The notes under the pieces were generated by a model. The model did not search any database, was not told the origin of the DNA, and was given only the letters and a program-made list of their open reading frames with translations. DNA of 64,000 nt from Thinopyrum elongatum (taxonomy: Eukaryota; Streptophyta; Magnoliopsida; Poales; Poaceae), in assembly GCA_011799875.1 (NCBI GenBank), contig CM022302.1, positions 200,428,086 through 200,492,085 of the forward strand, read 5' to 3'. Positions 57,501 through 64,000 of the stretch are shown piece by piece. The position numbers and the translations under genes are program-made. Position 1 is the stretch's first letter, and the number at the start of each line of letters is the position of its first letter.

Positions 57501-58875
57501 CAAGTCCTCGAGACAGGGCGACGGGGTCACATCTTTCGTGAGTCTCTGCTCGTTACCGCAAGCCCCTAGTCTAACGATTTGGATATTTGATCCGAGCAGG
57601 CCTCTGGCCTGATAGCACTAACCATCACGGGGCATAGTATGGGCGTTCTGCATCGTAGCATCAGCCGAAAGCTTTGTCAGACGTCTAGTTCAGCATGGCG
57701 GCACGGACGGACCGGCGCCTTCCTATAGTGTTGGTGCCTGGCTTCACTATTTGCTGCAACGACCCGGAGGGCGAGGGGCGATGGCCAAGACCCCCTTGCG
57801 CTTAGGATGTAGACCGGCGGGGACCTCTCTGCTGAGCTGTAGGTAGGGTTGCGATGTGTCGTTTGGCCGAGGCCGGGCATGACTCAGGAAAGTGTGTCCG
57901 GCCGGAGTTAATCGAGCGTGTTGGGTAAGTTGGTGCACCCCTGCAGGGAAGAACATTTCTATCGATAGCCGGTCCTACGATAAAGGACACTCGGAGTTGT
58001 ATCCTGATTGATACAATTTAGAACTGGATACTTGGATACTATGGCTCTGGGATTGCTTCTCGCAGGGAGTCGAGAAGGGATCTCCGGACGAGGTTGATGA
58101 CCGTATGGCTCTGGGATTGCTTCTCGCAGGGAGTCGAGAAGGGATCTCCGGACGAGGTTGATGACCGTATGGCTCTGGGATTGCTTTCTCGCAGGGAGTC
58201 GAGAAAGGATCTCTGGGTGAGGTTGAGACTTAATGATACTGCTACATTATACTGTACTGTTCTACCCTCTTCTATTCCTGCAAGACCGCTGAAGATGCTA
58301 GTCTTCGATAGGACTAGGCCTTCTCTCTATTCTGGCATTTCTGCAGCCCAGTCCACATATACAGCCTCCCCTTGAAAATGTTGCATATGTAGTGTAGATC
58401 CTCGCTTGCTGAGTACTTCTGAGTGCTCACGGTTGCTTCGTTTTCCTTTTCTCCCCTTATCAGTTTGTCGCGACCTGAGGACGGAGCCCCCTGAGACAGA
58501 TGCCCCGTCGATCGACTACTACTACTACCCAGAGGATGGATACTACTATGAGTTGACTGACGACCAGGAGTAGGATCGGAGGGTCCCAGGCAGGAGGCCT
58601 TCGCCTTTCGGTCGTAGTGTTTTAATTTTGCCCCGCCTTTCTAAAGGCCTTTCTGTTTCTGTTTCATATCTGTACTCAGATATCTGATGCTTCCGCTGAC
58701 GCTTGTACGCAAGCTTATGTATTCGAGCCCTCGAGGCCCCTGGCTTGTAATATAAAGCTTGTATGACTTTATTTATGTTTTAGAGTTGTGTTGTGGTATC
58801 TTCCCGTGAGTCCTTAGGCTTGATCGTGTGCATTTGCGTGTATGATTAGTGCACGATTGAGCCAGGGGCGTCACA
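54583..58875. mobile_element. Solo LTR (4293 bp) nested in the chromovirus 5' LTR
   Basis: It begins TGTAACACCCCCAGTGG and ends GGGGCGTCACA, flanked by the 5-bp duplication tcact (54578-54582 and 58876-58880). No gag, pol, PBS or polypurine tract is visible inside, so it is what remains after LTR-LTR recombination of a larger Gypsy element. Contents: an AT-rich start, a GC-rich section near 55080-56080, and a promoter-like TGTATTTATACTGTTTCC region near 56680. The ORFs inside are composition artefacts. Orientation is undecided. Confidence 0.88.
58041..58232. repeat. Three tandem copies of a 64-bp unit in the solo LTR
   Basis: Unit start ATGGCTCTGGGATTGCTTCT at 58041, 58105 and 58169. Copies one and two are nearly identical and the third is diverged. 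Confidence 0.95.
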
Positions 58876-60440
58876 TCACTTACTGCTATTAACTTACTCA
58901 TATCCGAGTTGTCTCACAAACCTCAGAATACTCGATGCCAACGAGTACTTCCACTCATAAGACAAGTTCTTCCATCATTACTATAGTTATTACGGTTGAT
59001 CACCTAGAGAGGTCTGACCGGGCTATTCAATACCGTGGACGCGGCTATTCGAATAGATTTTACACTCTGCAGAGGTTGCGCACTTTACCCACACCATGGA
59101 GCACCTGACCTCGGGATCCCATTCGGGTGGACCAGCATTGCTCCAACGAAACCTGCCTGACCCGTGACTCTCCCATCGTACCACTGGCAATCATCCTCCC
59201 CCGGAGTCAAGCCCAGGGTGGCCCCGTGTCACCTCGTGACACCTACTATCGTCGTGGCCTAACTAAACTGTCCCAAACGGGGACGCCGGCACAAAACTCA
59301 ACTGGGCTTACAGGGTTCTCGCTGTCTACCTGATCAGGGCAGCACGCACGCATAACCCTCCCTAAATGGAGGTACCGATGAAAGAGCATGAAGCCAGACC
59401 AAGTCAAGGCCGTCCCATACCGGCAAATGTGGCTACATGGGTAAGCCCGGACAGGTGACTCTTGATCAACCAACTAAGTTTCACTTAGCAATCATGGTCA
59501 TTCAATTTAAGTTGTCAACAATAGGCATTTAAATACTTTACTTGAATTATTTATGTTAATTAAATGTAAGAAATGAATATGAATTATGCAATGCTATGAA
59601 ATGCTTCATAATATGGACGTCCTGGCTTGCCTTGCTCAGTTGGGTTGTTCAAATACTCCTGGTCTTCAAATCCACAAGAATCTCCTTCTGAAAATATTTT
59701 TAAATGGCAAAGGAAAATGTCACATAAAGCCTTTTTATTCACCAACAATTCTATGAGTTTTGGAAAAATACCAAACTTGGTCAGAAAATAAAGGAGTTTA
59801 ATATCAACACAATGCAAAAAGAAGCAGGTCAATTGGACCTTTTAATAAAAAGTTATTAGTGGTCAAAGTGGCTGGTCAACTCTGTTTAAATAAAAATCAG
59901 AAAAACAGAAAAACCTGGAATGGGCCACGTCGAAGGCGTAAAGGCCAAAGGCGCCTTCACTTACCCCTTCGCGCGCGCAGCCGCAGCCACTGACTGGTGG
60001 GGCCAGGCCCTTTTAAAACAGAGAGAGAGAAAAGCAGAGAGAGGGGCGGCTCACTGGCGCTGCTTGCCGACGATAGCGATGGCGGTTTGGCTGGGAAACG
60101 ACGGGGATGGATAGGGCACTCGAAGACGGTCCTCCCTGTACCCGTAGCTTCCCCGGAGATGGCCGGATGGTGAACGAGCGCTACGGTGATCGACGGAGAG
60201 GCTCAATTCGCCGGCAGTTCGACGAGGCAAGAGCTCTAGGAGGGCTAGTGGAACTTGCTGAGTGCTACGGTGGTCTCAGGAGAAGCGGAGGAGGAGTGGT
60301 GGTGGCTATCGATAGCGCGAGGGCGGCGGAGGAACTCTGACGAAGCTCAAGGACAGAGGGCCTCTCGGCCTTGGCTCTTGCTTGGGGAGGCAATGGAGGA
60401 TGGAGAGAGAGGGGTGAGGAGCTCAGCGAGGCCGGGTGGT

Positions 60441-60451
60441 GCTATTTATAG
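60441..60451 (-). promoter_or_regulatory. TATA box of the chromovirus 5' LTR
   Basis: The minus strand reads CTATAAATAGC, as in the 3' LTR. It would start genomic RNA synthesis towards the gene region. Confidence 0.6.
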
Positions 60452-62525
60452 CCGGGAGGAGGCGCTCGGCTATCTCTCTGGATCAGCGGTGACGTGGCTA
60501 CGCCACTGGAGCAAGGACGGCGAGCTAGCCATCGTGGTGTGGGGCGAAGCGACGGGAGAAGGCAGAGGCATTGAATGCGCGAGGGGATAGCTCAGGGAGA
60601 AGAAGACGAGCGGCGCCGCAACTATGGCAGCACGGGCGGCACAGTGCTCGCAGTCGTGGCGGCCGCCGAGAGCTTCTTCGGTGAGGGCAAAGGATCTGGA
60701 GGGGCTAGGTGGCGCATGGGAAAGATGTCGGCATGCTTGGACAAGCTACTGCGGTGCAGGCGTCTCGCTCTGACGAGACCCGAGCCTGGCGCAGCACAGA
60801 GCGCAGCGACAAGCATGCCATCGCCATGCTCACCACGTTGCTTGCCACCAGGAGGCCACGCAAGCCTGGAAAATCTTGTCCAACGTGACGACCATCGATC
60901 ACTCACTTCACCTGCACCCATAGTTTGGCTTGGTTTGGTCTGAGATGAAGGGTAGCCTCAACAACAGTTTCTGACAGCAAAGAAGAGAGGGATCTGGAGA
61001 GGTGGTGAGCAGCAAATGGTGGCAATAGAGATGTCCAGGATGATCTAGGTTGGAATGACTCAAAACTGGTCAAGTTTGAGATGGTTTGGTTGACATTTGA
61101 GGGTAGTTCATGTGTAACCTACCAATCTGGTCAGAATGTGAAAGTTGAAGCCCTGCTCATATGAATGATCTTTAGATGCTGAAACTTGGTGGAGGGAAGT
61201 CATTTGTAGGTGTCCTTATGCCACAAAAATTTCAGAGCATTTGGACAAACCTAGCAGGTACTTCCTTCACAAAGGTCCATACTGACCAGGAACAAAAATG
61301 AATTGTTTTGCAAAATATTTGAACTAGGTCATGGAATATTTTTGTATATTGGGCCAAGATATGGTCCAAGGTATTTTAGGGAATTATTTGAGAATTTTCT
61401 GGCCATCCAAACTATAGGTTGCTTCGCAACCCCTAGTGATGACCTAGATTCCCAAATAAAGAAAAGAGTTATTGGAAAAGATTTAAATTGGGATTTGGGT
61501 CCTTGAGATATTTGGCAAGGTATTTGCAAGGTGATGAGGCTTTGGATTACTTGGAAAGGATTCAAAATTTTCCAAGACCAACTAGAAAGATTCAAAAACC
61601 ATTCAAATTTCAAATAAAGCCAAGAAAAGTTTGAAAAGAAAAGGTTGCCAAAATCAGGGTGTCACATGAATCCTTACCAGGAAATCACTATGTTCAAGAT
61701 CTAAATTGAAGGTTGATCGTCCAATTATGGGTGGCATGCAGGGCCCCCGCTTACTCCCACAAGCAGGTCCGTCCAAAGGTCGTGGCAAATCGTATGGACC
61801 GAACATCCATGGGACTGGAAATCCTGGTGGGTGCGATAAACCCTGCAATGCATACAGATATTGGAGTGTAACATAATTGATAAACCGTCCTCACAAAAAA
61901 GATGATCTGGATACTTCAAAATATACAGACTGAGTTGAGTGGACAGACATTAACATAGATTGTTCTCAGGACTCACCACACAACAAAAGCGGCAGTACTG
62001 AACAATACAGGGTTCACACACACAAATCAAGTACTGAACAATAGTACTTACTACAGACAAGCAAAATTGCACTAATTAAACTCTGCAGACTATTTCTTGC
62101 CACCGACCTACAGGATGTACCCCACATAACTGACTAGGCCATGGACTTCATGAGAGATGTCTACCGGCACCATCGCCATCTCGTCAACCTTGGAGAACCT
62201 AACAGAGTGGTCTTTCCACTCATAAACATGACGATGAAGACAGTCTGCATCAGATTTGTCGGGAAGCTTTACAAGAACCACACCCTTCATAATTGAAGGC
62301 ATAGCTAGGAAATTGCTGCGGTGAAGTACACCGTTGAGAAAACGCCTGACAACAATGCTACCGCAAAACACATGTTCATGACTTTGAAAACACAAGGACA
62401 CAGCAGCTGGATAGTTTAGTAGTAGAAATCATCCTCAGGTCTTCCAGTTCACACGATATGACTTTGAGAACTTCATCTCCACTGCAGACCTGGTTCTAAT
62501 TATAACAGAAACCAAATATTTTATT

Positions 62526-62600
62526 ACTACCTCCGTTCAGAAATATAAGATGATTTGTGATATTTTACTCCATATAACACTACATATACGCACAAAAAAT
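62526..62600. mobile_element. Stowaway-like MITE fragment
   Basis: ACTACCTCCGTTCAGAAATATAAGATG is a CTCCCTCCGT-type Stowaway end with no clear right terminus. It lies in an intron of B3 gene copy 2. Confidence 0.45.
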
Positions 62601-62980
62601 GAGTGATCAAAGACAGTAGAACATGTCTTCAAAGGCACGAGAGCAGAGGGATTACTTGCAATATCCATAACACAAGTTACTGAGGCTACTATACTCCCTT
62701 CAAAGGCATGAGAGCTAAAATCTTGCATTTCCTATAGCTAGCATTGATGTTCTTAAAGTAGTTGAAAGTGATCTATAAGAAATCAGTGTTATGTGCAATA
62801 ATCATATGTATGTCAACCTCTCGCATGTTTTGGTCAAAAGAGCAATTTAGAACCGTCATTTGCCACACAAAAATCACATGCAAGATCACCCAAAAAGTTG
62901 TACTACTAGTACTAGTACTGCGTGTTAGATGAAAAAACACGATCAAGATCGCCAAAAAGATCGTCAAGAAGAGATATTAC
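62601..62980. other. Intron of B3 gene copy 2
   Basis: An AT-rich region between the exon ending at 62981 (donor CAG|GTAATATC) and the unresolved exon around 62450. No coding signal is seen. Confidence 0.4.
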
Positions 62981-63121
62981 CTGGACTTGCTTAACGAGGG
63001 ATCCCGGAGAGGGGGGCTTGGACAGGGCGATGGCCTTGAGCTTGTCTGCGGTAGTCTCGGTGGGGTGCTTGTGCTTCTTCGTACCCTGAGCCTCGACGGT
63101 TTTGGCCAGAGCCATAGACAT

Positions 63122-64000
63122 CACTTCAGCCGGTGCTCCAGGGTCCGTCAAGAAACTGTCAAATAGAAATAAAAGAAACCATAATCACAAACCCAAAAGA
63201 AGAATAGAGAGGGAGTTATAGGATCAGTCTCGGGGTTGCAAGACCGGGCCTTGGCCAGAAGCAACACCATTGATGCGCTCACCTTTCCTTCTTTGGGAGA
63301 GAAGAACAATGGCAGATGCGCGTCGGGGTTTTCTTGAAGAAATGAGGAACAAGATGAGGGACAAGCAAGTTGGGGTTTTCTTCAAGAGAGGAAGATGAGG
63401 GAGAAGAGTGAAATGATGGTTGCTTCATCCGTCCAACTTACTGCTGGAAAGGTGGGGGTTTTGTGATTTGACGGCTCATTGGGCATTACTGCGGCGCTTC
63501 GACCGGTGTAGTCTATCGTGCAGTTGTGCACTCTAGTACGGAGTAATTTAGTGCATGGCAAGTGGACCCCGATGCTGGCTGTCCCACACATCGGCGAAAG
63601 TGAGTAGCAAGGTTCCCGACGACCATCGAGGAGGATCCGCACGGTAGACCATGTCCATTGTTTCTGAAGAAAAAAATGATTACAGCAAGCGTTTCCACTC
63701 TTACGACGGAGGAGTGCGAAACACGGCAGCCATTTGAACTTACACAGTACTCCTACTACTAGCCATGTGCAATGGTTCATACGTCAGTACTATATAATCT
63801 TGTTGCTAGTGTAGTAAGACATGACGATAACAAATGATGTTGTGCGCATGTCAACTATATGAACAGTAATGCAACATACCCCTTTTTTGACTGTCCGGTC
63901 GAGAATGAACGGTGAGATCAATGTTAACAGAACTAGGTCTACAGCGCACGGAGAGTATGGTGCTATAGTACTCCACGGAACATGAACCATATGAAGCACG
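63122..64000. promoter_or_regulatory. Upstream region of B3 gene copy 2
   Basis: The stretch carries a leader-like region with a possible acceptor (TTTGACAG) before TTGACGGACC, a conserved block at 63440-63600 shared with the region upstream of copy 1, and unrecognised AT-rich sequence to the window end. A spliced untranslated leader is possible. Several weak minus-strand frames are not supported. Confidence 0.45.

Larger units (their letters stand above)
45132..61666 (-). mobile_element. Chromovirus-like Ty3/Gypsy retrotransposon, complete, with nested solo LTR
   Basis: LTRs 45132-48406 (3', minus) and 54113-61666 (5', containing an insert) both start TGTGGCACCCCGG and end GGTGTCACA. The target duplication tgaat is at 45127-45131 and 61667-61671. 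The PBS (tRNA-Met type) is at 54096-54107 and the polypurine tract at 48408-48421. Gag, protease, RT, RNase H, integrase and a C-terminal chromodomain-like segment follow in order, typical of the Tekay/Del-like chromoviruses. By eye, about a dozen substitutions separate the first 430 bp of the two LTRs, so the insertion is not very recent. Gag and pol have stops and frameshifts. Confidence 0.93.
54113..61666 (-). repeat. 5' LTR of the chromovirus, interrupted by a solo LTR
   Basis: Without the 4293-bp insert and one 5-bp duplication it is about 3256 bp, close to the 3275-bp partner. Both share the same TG...CA ends and many short blocks (for example TGGGTTGTTCAAATACTCC and CCTTTTAATAAAAAGTTATT). 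Small length differences, such as near 60160-60180, distinguish them. Confidence 0.92.
43921..63121 (-). pseudogene. B3-domain gene copy 2, split by a 16.5-kb retrotransposon in an intron
   Basis: Minus-strand exons outside the insert: 62981-63121 (ATG at 63121, MSMALAKTVEAQGTKKHKHP), an unresolved exon around 62110-62450 (IMKGVVLVKLPDKSDADCLH), 61678-61842 (HPPGFPVPWMFGPYDLP ... FNLDLEHSDFL), 44284-44963 (ITYITGHNWISLLSEYNLKP, then an Ala/Pro-rich linker) and 43921-44175. The last exon has a typical B3: FL+RIPRATRESFNNPGD, VSTKKGRMMIDAKGWSRFKT, LAVGDDVKIKLSRQGELV. A TGA at 44716-44718 breaks exon 4, in frame on both sides. Joining 61678 to 44963 is off by one base, so an exon is missing from my model or the gene has decayed. 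Chromovirus sequence (45132-61666) lies within the intron. Confidence 0.68.

Noticed and set aside
57176..57541. 121-codon plus-strand frame in the solo LTR
   Set aside because: Contains LTR minisatellite phrases (GTGATTCCTCC) and no recognisable domain.
62108..62401. 97-codon frame as an independent gene
   Set aside because: Its first codon is GTG, and it lies between exons of B3 gene copy 2, so it is better read as an unresolved exon of that gene.

Overview
This window looks like intergenic DNA from a large grass genome, most probably Triticeae (wheat, barley, rye or Aegilops type). That rests on Tat-like and chromovirus-like Gypsy elements, a CACTA element whose ends are full of a TTTGCCGTCTGC/GGCAGACGGCAAA motif, Stowaway-type MITE pieces and GT-AG plant introns. 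No rRNA, tRNA or bacterial-type genes were seen. The species is not determinable by eye.

Layout. (1) 1-7412: a minus-strand Tat-like Gypsy retrotransposon cut by the window start (integrase, extra RNase H, RT, protease, gag, then its 5' LTR at 6493-7412). (2) 7413-24068: a plus-strand element of the same family, entered in mid-RT, so the minus-strand copy appears to sit inside it. Its pol is split again by a complete CACTA transposon at 9123-19355 with a 3-bp target duplication (aat), and it ends in a 3' LTR at 23153-24068. Between pol and that LTR lies an antisense reading frame with its own TATA box and a B3-like domain. (3) 24069-29301: degenerate tandem repeats, a broken plus-strand B3-domain gene (25613-27971), a Stowaway MITE and an unclassified repeat ending in a possible CACTA-type terminus. 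(4) 29302-38334: a second CACTA-type terminus, a dense GGCCCA array, and a decayed minus-strand multi-exon gene with duplicated exons. (5) 38335-41640: a third CACTA-type terminus followed by minisatellites and a segment present in three copies. (6) 41647-63121: two tandem minus-strand B3-domain genes. The first (41647-43067) carries a premature stop. The second (43921-63121) is split by a 16.5-kb chromovirus-like Gypsy element (45132-61666, target duplication tgaat) lying just inside an intron, and it also has a premature stop. The right LTR of that element contains a 4.3-kb solo LTR (54583-58875, target duplication tcact).

Insertion order can be read directly: host B3 gene, then chromovirus, then solo-LTR parent; and separately Tat-like plus copy, then the Tat-like minus copy and the CACTA (their relative order is open). 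Nearly every transposon gene carries stops or frameshifts. The CACTA second gene (15316-18556) and an extra frame upstream of the chromovirus gag (53100-53882) are the most intact reading frames.

The recurring theme is B3-type DNA-binding folds: three gene loci plus the antisense frame of the Tat-like element, all read from motif pattern only. The antisense B3-like gene is the most promising undescribed system here.
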